A stretch of 64,000 bases of DNA from Gp6-AA40 sp035649635 (lineage in GTDB: Bacteria > Acidobacteriota > Vicinamibacteria > Vicinamibacterales > UBA2999), in assembly GCA_035649635.1 (NCBI GenBank), contig DASRJE010000138.1, positions 46,085-110,084 on the forward strand, in the 5' to 3' direction. Under the pieces are notes generated by a model. It made no database searches and was not told the origin of the DNA. It saw only the letters and a program-made list of their open reading frames with translations. The translations under genes were made by a program, and so were the position numbers. The stretch's first letter is position 1. Each line of letters starts with the position of its first letter. This document shows positions 38,823-47,034 of this stretch, piece after piece.

Positions 38823-40123
38823 GCGCGCAGTGATTCGAGGACGGAGAAGAATTCCGGATAGGACACGGCAGCTGCTCCGGCATCGTGGATGACGGTTGGT
38901 CCCGAAGCGCCGAGGGCGGCGATGGCAAAGGCCATGGCCAGCCGATGATCGTGACGCGCATCGACTTCGCCACCTTTCAGGCGCTCGCGCCCGGAGATGT
39001 GAAAGCCATCGGGAAACTCCTCGATGTCACCACCCATGCGCCGGAAGCCATCGGCAAGGGCCGAAATCCGGTCGCTCTCCTTGACCCTCAACTCCCCGGC
39101 GCCGGTGACGTGCAATTCGCCGCCGTGCGTCGCGAGCGCCCCCAAAACTGGCAACTCGTCGATGACACCGGGTACTTCCCCCGGTGCGATCTCGGTCGCT
39201 GCCACGCCGCCATACCGAACTGTAATCGTCCCGACCGGTTCGCCCGGACCCTGATCCTTTCCCTCAATCGAGACCTTCGCGCCCATCCGCCTCAGGATTT
39301 CGATGATTCCTGTCCTGCTCGGGTTGAGTCCTACGCCGTCTATAACGATCTCCGAACCCGAAAGCGACGCGGCCGCCACCATCCAGAACGCGGCAGAGGA
39401 TATATCACCGGGAACCGCAAGCTGTTGGGCCGTCAGGCGTTGACCACCCCGGATGCTGATGCCCTGAGCATTCTGGAGCGCCTCCACACCGAACGCGGCA
39501 AGCGCCCGCTCCGTATGATCACGCGTGGCCGTCGATTCGCGCACCCGCGTCACCCCCTCGGAATGCAGGCCGGCGAGCAGGACGGCACTCTTCACCTGCG
39601 CGCTCGGCACTTCCGGCTGGAAGTCAATGGGGACGGGCGAGGCAAGGCCTTCGATTGTGAGCGGCGGTCTGCCCTCGGTCGAGGAGATGCGTGCCCCCAT
39701 TCGCTCGAGCGGCGCGATGACTCGCCGCATCGGGCGGCGAGAAAGGGAGTCATCGCCCGTCATCGTCGCTGAAAAGGGGTGGGCGGCCAGGACGCCGGCG
39801 AGCATTCGCATCGTGCTTCCCGAATTGCCAGCGTCCAGAAGCGACGATGGCTGGCAAAGTCCACCCAGGCCGCGACCGGTGATTCGCAGGCTCAATCCCT
39901 CGGGGGTTCGCGCGATTTCCTCGATGGATACGCCCAGGGCGCGCAGGCAGTCGAGCGTCGATCGACAGTCGCCGCCACTGGAATAGCCATGAATCGACGA
40001 AGTGCCATCGGCTAGTGCGGAAAGCAGGGCGTAGCGGTGCGAAACAGACTTGTCACCGGGTGGCCGGACCCGTCCCCGTACTCGCGATGTGGGAAGTACT
40101 GTGACAGTTTGCGCCGAGGGCAT
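38819..40123 (-). CDS. aroA: 3-phosphoshikimate 1-carboxyvinyltransferase (EPSP synthase)
   Basis: The 434-residue enzyme transfers enolpyruvyl from PEP to shikimate-3-phosphate. Diagnostic elements are GDKSVSHRYALLSALADG (about 23-40), DAGNSGSTMRML (about 95), VPSAQVKSAVLLAGL (about 170), VKESDRISAL and ARHDHRLAMAFAIAAL with the C-terminal catalytic His and Arg. The HDHR motif and DAGNSGST loop are complete. It is followed with a 4-base overlap by aroK. Confidence 0.97.
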   Translation of the reverse strand: MPSAQTVTVLPTSRVRGRVRPPGDKSVSHRYALLSALADGTSSIHGYSSGGDCRSTLDCLRALGVSIEEIARTPEGLSLRITGRGLGGLCQPSSLLDAGNSGSTMRMLAGVLAAHPFSATMTGDDSLSRRPMRRVIAPLERMGARISSTEGRPPLTIEGLASPVPIDFQPEVPSAQVKSAVLLAGLHSEGVTRVRESTATRDHTERALAAFGVEALQNAQGISIRGGQRLTAQQLAVPGDISSAAFWMVAAASLSGSEIVIDGVGLNPSRTGIIEILRRMGAKVSIEGKDQGPGEPVGTITVRYGGVAATEIAPGEVPGVIDELPVLGALATHGGELHVTGAGELRVKESDRISALADGFRRMGGDIEEFPDGFHISGRERLKGGEVDARHDHRLAMAFAIAALGASGPTVIHDAGAAAVSYPEFFSVLESLRA

Positions 40124-40166
40124 CTGAATAGTTTAGATCCTTATGCAGCCCACAATGTGCCCTGGA

Positions 40167-40199
40167 CTCGTTGTGAATCCGCATAACGGTCTAGCCGCG
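40167..40199. repeat. 33-bp interspersed repeat, copy 1
   Basis: The segment contains ATCCGCATAACGGTCTAGCC followed by GCG. It matches 44622-44654 at 31 of 33 positions. Both copies are intergenic and precede plus-strand genes. The right half (CGGTCTAGCCG) is a near-palindrome. Confidence 0.75.
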
Positions 40200-40245
40200 T
40201 GTCCCACGACCAAGGCTCCGCGTGAGTGGTCGAACGGTGGAGTGC

Positions 40246-40276
40246 TTGGCTAGTTTAGGCTGTAGGCCGCTATAAT
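40246..40276 (+). promoter_or_regulatory. Possible sigma-70-type promoter of the anti-sigma kinase gene
   Basis: A perfect TATAAT (40271-40276) lies 17 bases upstream of the ATG at 40294. A weak -35-like TTGGCT (40246-40251) lies 19 bases before it. Transcription would begin near 40283, giving a very short leader of about 10 bases. The evidence is pattern only. Confidence 0.4.
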
Positions 40277-40293
40277 TTCTCTTGGCGAGGCGC

Positions 40294-40767
40294 ATGACCC
40301 AGCGGAAAACAGTCAGTCTAGACTTTCACAGCACCTACGAAATGCTCGACTTCGTGCAGGTGGCAAGCGATCACCTCGGACGGCTGGCTGGACTCGATGA
40401 CGACGCCCTGCACTGGGTCGGCGTCGCGGTTCGTGAGTCGGTGATCAACGCCATCAAGCATGGCAACCGTGACGACGAACGCAAGCACGTGTACGTCGAG
40501 TTCACGCCGCTGAGCAACTCCACTCCGGCTGGCATCGCCATCCGCGTGCGTGACGAGGGGCCCGGGTTCGATCCCGCGAACATCCCCGACCCGCTGGCAC
40601 CCGAGAACGTCCTGAAGGCCAGCGGCCGCGGAATTTTCATCATTCGGACGTTCATGGACGAAATGAGACTGCAGCGCGCGCCGGAAGGCGGGATGGAAGT
40701 GGTGATGGTGAAGCGCGTCGGCGCCACCAATCACACTGACTCTGATTCTCAGTCGCCGCAACTCTAG
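40294..40767 (+). CDS. RsbW/SpoIIAB-like anti-sigma serine kinase (GHKL ATPase)
   Basis: The product (about 157 residues) is a single HATPase domain: LHWVGVAVRESVINAIKHGN is the N box, IRVRDEGPGFDP the G1 box and ASGRGIFIIRTFMDEM the G2 lid. Such proteins bind and inactivate a sigma factor and phosphorylate an antagonist protein. The ATG at 40294 is preferred to the TTG at 40282. No anti-anti-sigma gene is adjacent in this window. A perfect TATAAT lies 17 bases upstream. Confidence 0.93.
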   Translation: MTQRKTVSLDFHSTYEMLDFVQVASDHLGRLAGLDDDALHWVGVAVRESVINAIKHGNRDDERKHVYVEFTPLSNSTPAGIAIRVRDEGPGFDPANIPDPLAPENVLKASGRGIFIIRTFMDEMRLQRAPEGGMEVVMVKRVGATNHTDSDSQSPQL

Positions 40768-40798
40768 GGAAGTTGATCGTCTTTGCGGCATTAGGCAC

Positions 40799-41626
40799 GT
40801 GAGCACGCCCGACCCGGTCTTCCTCGCCACCGCCGTGGAGATCGTGCTGCGGTCTGGCGAGATCCAGATGTCGCGCCGCGAGTCCGGATTCAGCGTCAAC
40901 AAGAAAGGGACCATCGATCTCGTGACGGAGGTCGATCTCGAGTGCGAGCGGATGTGTCGCGCCGTACTCGGCGAACGATTTCCGGATCACGACATCCTCG
41001 CTGAAGAACTGAGCAGCGGACCGACGCAGAAGGCCTCGTCACGTTACCGCTGGGTCTTTGACCCGCTGGATGGAACGACGAACTACGCGCACGGGTTGCC
41101 AGTGTTCTGTGCATCGCTTGCGCTCGAAATCGACGGTCACGCGGCGGCTGGTGCGATCTACGACCCGACGCGAAGGGAACTTTTCACTGGCGAGCGTGGT
41201 GTGGGTGCTTTTCTCAACGGCACACGACTGCAGGTGTCGGAGACAGGCACGTTGCTGGACGCACTGCTCGTAACTGGCTTTCCTTACGACGTGCATCAGA
41301 AGCTCCAGCCTCTGATCGCGATGTTCAGCGCGTTCCTGGGTCAGGCAAGAGCAGTACGCCGGCTGGGCTCAGCAGCACTCGATCTCTGTTATGTCGCGGC
41401 GGGCCGCTTCGATGGGTTCTGGGAACAGAGCCTCAGGTCCTGGGATGTCTCCGCCGGCGCACTCATCGTCGAGGAAGCGGGCGGCCGGATCACAGGAATG
41501 GACGGTACTCGATTCGACCCCGCTGCAGCACACCTTGTCGCTTCTAACGGACGCATCCACGAGGCCATGCTACGAGTGATCGAGGAGCAGCAGGGTCAAA
41601 AGTCAAAAGTCAAAGGTCAAATGTAA
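40799..41626 (+). CDS. Inositol-1-monophosphatase family phosphatase with a repeat-derived C-terminal tail
   Basis: The 275-residue enzyme shows the Mg/Li-type phosphatase motifs: LVTEVDLECER, ILAEE, WVFDPLDGTTNYAHGLPVF (about 84-102) and LRSWDVSAGALIVEEAGGRI (about 213). These coordinate metal for phosphate-ester hydrolysis of inositol phosphate or a related sugar phosphate (SuhB/CysQ group). The GTG at 40799 starts it. The last residues QGQKSKVKGQM are encoded by a CAAAAGTCAAAAGTCAAAGG-type tandem repeat that also resembles intergenic words. The natural C-terminus probably ended near LRVIEEQQ. Confidence 0.95.
   Translation: MSTPDPVFLATAVEIVLRSGEIQMSRRESGFSVNKKGTIDLVTEVDLECERMCRAVLGERFPDHDILAEELSSGPTQKASSRYRWVFDPLDGTTNYAHGLPVFCASLALEIDGHAAAGAIYDPTRRELFTGERGVGAFLNGTRLQVSETGTLLDALLVTGFPYDVHQKLQPLIAMFSAFLGQARAVRRLGSAALDLCYVAAGRFDGFWEQSLRSWDVSAGALIVEEAGGRITGMDGTRFDPAAAHLVASNGRIHEAMLRVIEEQQGQKSKVKGQM
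41595..41626. repeat. GTCAAAA tandem repeat at the 3' end of the inositol phosphatase gene
   Basis: About four tandem heptad-like units (GGTCAAAAGTCAAAAGTCAA and AGGTCAAATG) end at the stop codon. The same word style recurs in spacers of this window. It supplies the last ten or so residues of the gene. Confidence 0.6.
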
Positions 41627-41698
41627 AGTTTGTAGGTGGCATCACACCTGCAGTTCGGCTGCCCTAGCTCGATGTTTTGAGCAGCTCGGAGAGATGCC

Positions 41699-42394
41699 AT
41701 GCTGCAGAGAACTGTGATCAGCGCCGTGCTGATGTTCGCGGCCATCATCACCTGTGCGCGGCCGGCGCATGCACAACAGACCCTGAACTTCACACTTGGC
41801 TACTTCAATCCACTCGGCTGGGAATCTCGCGATCCTGACGATGTCCTCAACGTCAATCACTCATTTCTTGCATTTGATCTCGACGAATTCGGAGGCGCAT
41901 CGCTGGGCGGAGAGTGGCTCGTAGGCCTGGGCAGGTTTTTTGAAGCGGGTGCTGGCTTCAGCTACACGGGACAAACCGTACCCAGCGTGTACCGGGATTT
42001 CATCGATAGCGATGGCACCGAGATCGATCAGGATCTCGAGTTGCGTATAGTGCCGATCGCGTTCACGGTTCGCGTCCTGCCGTTCGGGCAATCGACGCCG
42101 GTGCAGCCGTACTTTGGTGGCGGCCTTGGCATCATCAACTGGCGTTACCGCGAGACCGGAGAGTTCGTCGACTTTGGTGCCGGCCGTGAGATCTTCGAAG
42201 ACACCTTCGAGGATTCGGGGAGCTCGACGGGAGCGATCTTCGTTGGAGGAGTTCGCTTCGCGGGCCCGCGATTCAGTACGGGTGGCGAGATCCGGTATCA
42301 GCACGCGGAGGGCGATCTCTCGAGAGACTTCGCCGGCTCCAAGATCGACCTCGGCGGCTGGACGTACAACTTCACGGTCGGCATGCGATTCTGA
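41699..42394 (+). CDS. Secreted outer-membrane beta-barrel protein
   Basis: The 231-residue product has a signal peptide (about 1-24, ending AHAQ) and an OmpW/OmpA-like eight-strand barrel of alternating residues: LNFTLGYFNPLGWESRD, EWLVGLGRFFEAGAGFSYTG, VQPYFGGGLGIINWRYR, FAGPRFSTGGEIRYQHAEG. It ends in GGWTYNFTVGMRF, the C-terminal Phe expected for barrel assembly. The function is unknown; the gene stands alone between repeat spacers. Confidence 0.85.
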   Translation: MLQRTVISAVLMFAAIITCARPAHAQQTLNFTLGYFNPLGWESRDPDDVLNVNHSFLAFDLDEFGGASLGGEWLVGLGRFFEAGAGFSYTGQTVPSVYRDFIDSDGTEIDQDLELRIVPIAFTVRVLPFGQSTPVQPYFGGGLGIINWRYRETGEFVDFGAGREIFEDTFEDSGSSTGAIFVGGVRFAGPRFSTGGEIRYQHAEGDLSRDFAGSKIDLGGWTYNFTVGMRF

Positions 42395-42494
42395 TCTCGG
42401 GATTCGGGATCCGGGACCGGGGGATTCGTATTCGGTAGTTTGTCGGAGCGACGCGATGCAGAGACTATAATTTTCCAGCCCCGGATCCCGAGTC
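42395..42494. repeat. GGGATCCGGG-type degenerate spacer repeat
   Basis: The spacer contains CTCGGGATTCGGGATCCGGG followed by ACCGGGGG, and later CCCCGGATCCCGAG, near-inverted versions of the same word. It lies between the beta-barrel gene and the DedA-like gene and contains no coding frame. A related spacer lies at 43110-43170. Confidence 0.55.
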
Positions 42495-43094
42495 GTGCGA
42501 TCGTTCATCAGCTGGATCTACTCCTTTGCCCTGTCTCTCGGAGGACCGGGTCTCTTCACCGTCGCCTTTCTCGACTCCTCGTTCGTCTCGCTGCCACAGA
42601 TCAACGATATCCTCGTCGTGCTCATGGTCACCGAGCACAAGGCGTGGATGCTGTATTTCGCGTTCATGGCAACCGCGGGGTCCGTGGCGGGTTGTTACGT
42701 CATCTACTACCTTGCCAACAAGGGCGGTGAAGCATTCGTGCGGAAGCGGCTGAGGCCGGGTCATGTCGAGCGGAGCCTCTCGCTCTACAAGCGGCATGGC
42801 TTGCTGGCGCTGATGGTGCCGGCGCTTCTGCCGCCGCCGGCGCCGTTCAAGTTGTTCGTGCTGGCGGCAGGTCTCGCGAACGTTCGACCTGTCCAGTTTG
42901 TTCTCGCTATCGCGATTGCGCGAGGACTGCGATATCTCGCTCTCGGCGTCCTGGCGATCTACTACGGCGATGCCGCTCTCGAACTGATGCGCACACAGGG
43001 CCGTACGGTCGCGATCGTCCTGGCCGCGCTCCTTGTCGCCGGCGGTGTCCTGCTCTGGCTGAGAACGCGCCAGCCTGTCGTTGGCAGCCGGTAG
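42495..43094 (+). CDS. YqaA/DedA (VTT-domain) membrane protein
   Basis: This 199-residue protein has about five membrane segments and the SNARE-associated/VTT core. Key stretches are FTVAFLDSSFVSLPQINDILVVLM, ATAGSVAGCYVIYYLANKGGEAFV, HGLLALMVPALLPPPAPFKLF with the family proline loop and an amphipathic re-entrant region. YqaA/DedA proteins act in lipid or membrane homeostasis, with some members being lipid scramblases or flippases. The GTG start at 42495 is preceded by repeat DNA. The role here is not defined. Confidence 0.9.
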   Translation: MRSFISWIYSFALSLGGPGLFTVAFLDSSFVSLPQINDILVVLMVTEHKAWMLYFAFMATAGSVAGCYVIYYLANKGGEAFVRKRLRPGHVERSLSLYKRHGLLALMVPALLPPPAPFKLFVLAAGLANVRPVQFVLAIAIARGLRYLALGVLAIYYGDAALELMRTQGRTVAIVLAALLVAGGVLLWLRTRQPVVGSR

Positions 43095-43175
43095 TACTAC
43101 GAAGACCACGAAGATCCATTTCCGGATCCCGAGTCCCGGATCCCGAGCCCCGAGTCCCGGCTCCCTGTAGACTAG
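43095..43175. repeat. CACGAAG and GGATCCCGAGTC degenerate spacer repeat
   Basis: The spacer starts with TACTACGAAGACCACGAAGA. It then holds five imperfect copies of a word like CCGGATCCCGAGTCCCGGAT. The same words, inverted, appear at 42395-42494. No gene is present. Confidence 0.6.
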
Positions 43176-43181
43176 TAGTCG

Positions 43182-44012
43182 ATGTCGTACCGCAGCCCGC
43201 TCGAAGCCCGCGTCGCCAAGAAGACCACCAAAGCCATTACCGACTTCAATCTGATCGAGGATGGCGATCGGATTATGGTGGGTTTATCCGGCGGCAAGGA
43301 CAGTTGGGCGTTGATGCAGACGCTCGACAACCTACGACAACGGGCGCCGATCCGGTTCTCCTTGGTGGCGGTCAACGTCGACTCTGGATACAAGGACTTC
43401 AAGCACGGCGTAATCGCCAGGGCCTGCGAGGAGCGCGGCTGGGAATACCGCATCGAGCACACCTCGATTGGCGAGGTGATGGACGATCTCCTCGAGGCCA
43501 ATGCCACGCCGTGTTCGTTGTGTGCCAGGCTCCGTCGTGGCGTGCTGTACCGCATCGCGACCGAAGTGGGTGCGACGAAGATTGCGCTGGGACATCATCT
43601 GGACGACTTCGTCGAAACGCTGCTCCTCAACCTCTTCTTCGCCGGTGCGCTCAAGGCCATGCCGGCGCGGCTCGTGTCGGACAACGGAGAACATGTGGTC
43701 ATCCGGCCGCTCGTCTATGTTGGTGAAGACGAGGCGCGGCTGTATTGCAAAGAGGTCGGCCTCCCGATCATCGGCTGCTGCTGCCCGGCCTGCGGCGATC
43801 TCAGTCTTCAGCGCCAGCGGGTCAAGCGGCTGATTCTCGATCTCGAGCGCGAGCATTCCGGCGTCAAGCAATCGATGCTCAAGGCGCTCGGCAACGTGAT
43901 GCCGCGCCATCTACTGGATACGCGGCTCAATCCGAGCGGTGAATTGCGCGACAGCGCGGCGCTGCGACTCGAGGACGAGGCAGCCGCAAATCTGATCCAG
44001 ATTCAACACTAG
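43182..44012 (+). CDS. ttcA: tRNA 2-thiocytidine biosynthesis protein TtcA
   Basis: The 276-residue enzyme inserts sulfur at tRNA C32 using an iron-sulfur cluster. It has the PP-loop VGLSGGKDSWALM (about 30-42), the first Cys pair in TPCSLCARLRRG (about 112), KIALGHHLDDFVETLLLNLFF and the later Cys motif IGCCCPACGDLSLQRQRVKRL. The N-terminal KKTTKAITDFNLI also matches. It is somewhat short against the E. coli protein but complete. Confidence 0.95.
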   Translation: MSYRSPLEARVAKKTTKAITDFNLIEDGDRIMVGLSGGKDSWALMQTLDNLRQRAPIRFSLVAVNVDSGYKDFKHGVIARACEERGWEYRIEHTSIGEVMDDLLEANATPCSLCARLRRGVLYRIATEVGATKIALGHHLDDFVETLLLNLFFAGALKAMPARLVSDNGEHVVIRPLVYVGEDEARLYCKEVGLPIIGCCCPACGDLSLQRQRVKRLILDLEREHSGVKQSMLKALGNVMPRHLLDTRLNPSGELRDSAALRLEDEAAANLIQIQH

Positions 44013-44019
44013 AGATGTC

Positions 44020-44112
44020 GTCCGTCACTTTCCAACTGCCAACATCCAATTCCCAAATTTCAAGGTGCGTTGGGAGTTGGGAGTTGGAGTTTGGGAGTTG
44101 ATCCCAATTCGG
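44020..44112. repeat. Inverted CCAACTGCC/GGGAGTTG spacer repeat
   Basis: The left half reads CCAACTGCCAACATCCAATT. The right half is a tandem of TTGGGAGTTGGGAGTTGG-type words, the approximate complement, so the spacer can form a hairpin between ttcA and dtd. The same style occurs at 47040-47130. Confidence 0.65.
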
Positions 44113-44118
44113 CCGACC

Positions 44119-44571
44119 ATGAGAGCCGTCATCCAGCGCGTGACCTCTGCACGTGTTCGCGTCGGCGATCGCGTGATCGGGGAGATCTCGCGCGGCCTGC
44201 TCGTGTTCCTCGGTGTTGGCCGCGACGACACCGAGCCGGATTGGCGCTACATCGCCGGCAAGATTCGCGACGTGCGTGTGTTCGAGAGCGAGGCCGGCAA
44301 GCCGATGGATCGATCGGTCGTCGATGTTGGCGGGGAAGTCCTCGTCGTGTCGCAGTTCACGTTGTATGGGGACATCCGCAAGGGACGACGTCCCGCGTTC
44401 GATGAAGCGGCTCCGCCCGATGTGGCACGCGCGACCTACGAGAGTGTCGTGAGAGAATTGCGCTCGTCCGGCCTCGTGGTCGCCACTGGTGAGTTTCAGG
44501 CGATGATGCAGGTCGAGTTGGTCAACGACGGGCCGGTGACGGTGCTCGTCGACAGCAAGCGACAATTCTGA
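44119..44571 (+). CDS. dtd: D-aminoacyl-tRNA deacylase
   Basis: The 150-residue enzyme removes D-amino acids (and glycine mischarged on tRNA-Ala) from tRNA. The start at 44119 gives the expected MRAVIQRVTSARV terminus; the upstream in-frame extension comes from repeat DNA. SQFTLYGDIRKGRRPAF (about 79-95) holds the SQFTL motif. The GP element is in LVNDGPVTVLVDS near the C-terminus, with N-D-G-P-V-T all family-typical. Confidence 0.97.
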   Translation: MRAVIQRVTSARVRVGDRVIGEISRGLLVFLGVGRDDTEPDWRYIAGKIRDVRVFESEAGKPMDRSVVDVGGEVLVVSQFTLYGDIRKGRRPAFDEAAPPDVARATYESVVRELRSSGLVVATGEFQAMMQVELVNDGPVTVLVDSKRQF

Positions 44572-44621
44572 TGAGACATCGACTCTCGACCGCTATGCGG
44601 TCCCGAACCGGTAATTTTGTG

Positions 44622-44654
44622 CTCGTTGCGGATCCGCATAACGGTCTAGCCGCG
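44622..44654. repeat. 33-bp interspersed repeat, copy 2
   Basis: This copy matches 40167-40199 at 31 of 33 positions and shares GCATAACGGTCTAGCCGCG. It lies immediately upstream of a predicted secreted-protein gene and is followed by CGGCGCGCGGCG. Confidence 0.75.
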
Positions 44655-44670
44655 CGGCGCGCGGCGAAAG

Positions 44671-45561
44671 ATGCTGCATAAGCAGCCAAGTCCCCTGTGG
44701 CTCGGATATCCAAGGCAAAGGCTTTGGCTGGTTATCGCTGCATCTGTACTCCTGCTGCAGCCTGTCACGGCGTCTGCGCAGCAGCGTCCTCTCGTCACAG
44801 AAGATCCTGAAACCATCGGCGCCGGCCGGTTGCTCCTCGAAGCCGGGCTCGACTACGGGCGGAGCGTTGAGTACCCCGCATCAGGCCTGGAAGGACACCT
44901 CCTGCGCTTCCCCCTGATCGGCGTCAGCATCGGCCTCAGCTCGATTGCCGAGATCCAGATCGACGGCGGGTTGTATAACCACCTCAACATCACATCACGA
45001 GAACCCGCGCCGTTGTCAGATATGGTGACTGCGACCGGCGACTCGACGTCGAGCGTCGAGGACCTGGTCATCGCGACCAAGGTACGAATCGTCAGCGAGA
45101 CCGATTCGCGTCCTTCGTTTGGTTTGCGATTTGCCACCAAGCTCCCGAATGCCTCGAACGAGAGCGGAATCGGCCTTGATACCACCGATTTCTTTGCATC
45201 CGTTCTTGTCGCGAAGACTGTGCGATCCGCCCGCGTCGTTGGCAACGTCGGACTCGGGATCCTTGGCGATCCAACTCGAGGAGATCAGCAGAACGATGTG
45301 CTGACCTACGGGTTTTCGCTCGCACGTGCGCTGACGCAGGCTGCCGAGGTGGTCGCCGAAGTGAACGGCCGGATCAGTACGCGCGAAGGCGGTCCTCCGC
45401 CAGGCACTGAATCGCGAGGCATTGTCCGACTCGGCGCCCGCTACACGCTCGGCACCTGGCGCGGCGACGCGGCGGTGTTGTTCGGCGTGACGCCGAGAGA
45501 TCCAACCTTCGGTTTCACCGCGGGCTTCACCTGGGTCTTCAACGCGTTTCAGATTCCCTGA
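44671..45561 (+). CDS. Secreted, probably outer-membrane, beta-rich protein
   Basis: The 296-residue product begins with a basic N-region and a membrane-like segment (LWLVIAASVLLLQPVTASAQ), then a beta-rich barrel-like body: EDPETIGAGRLLLEAGLDYGRSVEYPASG, VVAEVNGRIST, RLGARYTLGTWRGDAAVLFGVTPRDPTFGFTAGFTWVF. The pattern suits outer-membrane channels of the phenol-degradation MetA-like group, though this cannot be confirmed. It precedes dapF with a TGATG overlap, so the two are likely translationally coupled. Confidence 0.78.
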   Translation: MLHKQPSPLWLGYPRQRLWLVIAASVLLLQPVTASAQQRPLVTEDPETIGAGRLLLEAGLDYGRSVEYPASGLEGHLLRFPLIGVSIGLSSIAEIQIDGGLYNHLNITSREPAPLSDMVTATGDSTSSVEDLVIATKVRIVSETDSRPSFGLRFATKLPNASNESGIGLDTTDFFASVLVAKTVRSARVVGNVGLGILGDPTRGDQQNDVLTYGFSLARALTQAAEVVAEVNGRISTREGGPPPGTESRGIVRLGARYTLGTWRGDAAVLFGVTPRDPTFGFTAGFTWVFNAFQIP

Positions 45562-46361
45562 TGACCGGGTTACACGTCGTCAAGGCGCACGCCTACGGCA
45601 ACGATTTCGTATGCGTTCCGGCTGCTGACGCCGGCGGGGACCTCCCCTCGCTGGCTCGCGCCATCTGCCATCGTCATCACGGCATCGGCGCCGATGGCTT
45701 GCTGCTGTACACACTTCGCGATCATGGCGCATCGATGAAGCTCCTCAACGCGGATGGCAGCTGGTCGGAACTCTCGGGAAACGGCCTACGCTGCCTGGCG
45801 GCTCTCGTCGCTCGAGAGCAGGATCTTCAAGTGGGCAGCACGGTCAGGGTCGATACCGATGCGGGTACCAAGCCTCTGCACCTGCTGGCCCGCGACGATG
45901 AGCGATACACATTTCGAGCTGGCATGGGACAGCCGACAAACCTGCGCCAGGCCAGGGTAGAGCTGCGCGGCGAATCTGTCACGGCTTCGCTGCTCGAGGT
46001 CGGCAATCCACAGTGCATCGTCCTCGGTCCGCTGCCGGACGCCGATCTATTCAATCGGCTTGGACCGGCACTCGCCACACATCCGATGTTTCCAGCCGGC
46101 ACGAACGTCGAATTCGCCGAGGTCGAGGCGCCTGATCGCGTGCGGATCCTGATCTGGGAGAGAGGCGTCGGCCCCACGACGTCTTCCGGGACTGGGTCTT
46201 CCGCGTCAGCAGTCGCAGCGGCCGCTCATGGCGGCGCGTTGCGATCGGTGGATGTCATTGCACCCGGCGGCACGCAACGCGTCGACTGGCTCGAGGATGG
46301 CGTGCACCTGACCGGTTGGGCAGAAGTCATCCTGGATGGCCATTGGACGAGAAGGCTGTGA
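45561..46361 (+). CDS. dapF: Diaminopimelate epimerase with Ser in place of one catalytic Cys
   Basis: The 266-residue protein should interconvert LL- and meso-diaminopimelate in lysine and peptidoglycan synthesis. The first catalytic Cys is present in ELSGNGLRCLAA (about 74). The second active-site loop reads WERGVGPTTSSGTGSSASA, whereas the usual motif is TxACGTGA. The second Cys is thus replaced by Ser, and no nearby Cys can compensate. The overall fold motifs KAHAYGNDFV and VGNPQCIVLG are intact. It follows the outer-membrane protein gene with a one-base overlap. Activity may be altered or supplied by a variant mechanism. Confidence 0.9.
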   Translation: MTGLHVVKAHAYGNDFVCVPAADAGGDLPSLARAICHRHHGIGADGLLLYTLRDHGASMKLLNADGSWSELSGNGLRCLAALVAREQDLQVGSTVRVDTDAGTKPLHLLARDDERYTFRAGMGQPTNLRQARVELRGESVTASLLEVGNPQCIVLGPLPDADLFNRLGPALATHPMFPAGTNVEFAEVEAPDRVRILIWERGVGPTTSSGTGSSASAVAAAAHGGALRSVDVIAPGGTQRVDWLEDGVHLTGWAEVILDGHWTRRL

Positions 46362-46431
46362 TCGAGTCGTTCCTCGTTCCCGGTTCCACGTTCCCGGAAC
46401 AGGGAACGTACAGCGCTTTTTCGTACTACCG
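46362..46431. repeat. GTTCC/GGAAC palindromic spacer between convergent genes
   Basis: GTTCCTCGTTCCCGGTTCCA and CGTTCCCGGAACAGGGAACG are inverted copies of one word family and can form a stem. The spacer lies between the convergent dapF and DUF4398-like genes and could terminate both. Confidence 0.6.
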
Positions 46432-47019
46432 CTACGTTTGGCGTCGCGGAGATTGCGACGATGAGCCGCGCGAGAGCGTCGTGATGATCGACTGAATCTG
46501 CTGCTTCACCCCCGTCAATAGGCGGTCCGCTTCCATGTACCTCTCGGCTTGAAGCGCCGCGTCCGCTTTTTGCAGGTCTCCTTCCAGCTGTTTCACTCGT
46601 TGTTGTGCGTTGCGGCGGGCGTTGCGGGGGATCTGCGCTGAGGCCGGACCTTCCAAGCGTGCGTGAGCCTGGGCGATGAGGGCCTTGGCTTCGGCAATCG
46701 ATCGTTCGACGTCGCCTCGGAGCTTCGCGCGGGTATCGGCTGCCGTCCGTGCGGCATTCTGTGCCTGCTCGCGGCTCTCGAGTGCGTAGTTGAGCGCGAG
46801 CCGGTAGTCGCGCTCCGTGACGGCGTCATTGGCTTGTTTGAGCGCCTGGGTGGCGGCCGTATATTCGGTGGCCGCGTACTGTTCGGCGCCAGCGGCGCGC
46901 GCAGCATCGATGGCACCCTGCGCTTGGTCCATCTCTTTGTGCGGAGGCTCCGCACACGAGATCGTTGCGAGGACGGCCACGAGCAGCGCGCCACGGGCGA
47001 TACCGGTGGAGAGACGCAT
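46432..47019 (-). CDS. DUF4398-like helical lipoprotein
   Basis: The start at 47019 (MRLSTGIARGALLVAVLATISC) gives a lipoprotein signal with Cys at residue 22. The remaining 170 residues are almost fully alpha-helical and charged: EQYAATEYTAATQALKQAND, RDYRLALNYALESREQAQNAARTAAD, ARLEGPASAQ, RVKQLEGDLQKADAALQAERYMEADRLL. This is the DUF4398 layout, often seen near OmpA-type proteins. It probably sits at the outer membrane. The gene diverges from radC across a repeat spacer. Confidence 0.82.
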   Translation of the reverse strand: MRLSTGIARGALLVAVLATISCAEPPHKEMDQAQGAIDAARAAGAEQYAATEYTAATQALKQANDAVTERDYRLALNYALESREQAQNAARTAADTRAKLRGDVERSIAEAKALIAQAHARLEGPASAQIPRNARRNAQQRVKQLEGDLQKADAALQAERYMEADRLLTGVKQQIQSIITTLSRGSSSQSPRRQT

Positions 47020-47034
47020 GCGGATTTGAGAGCT

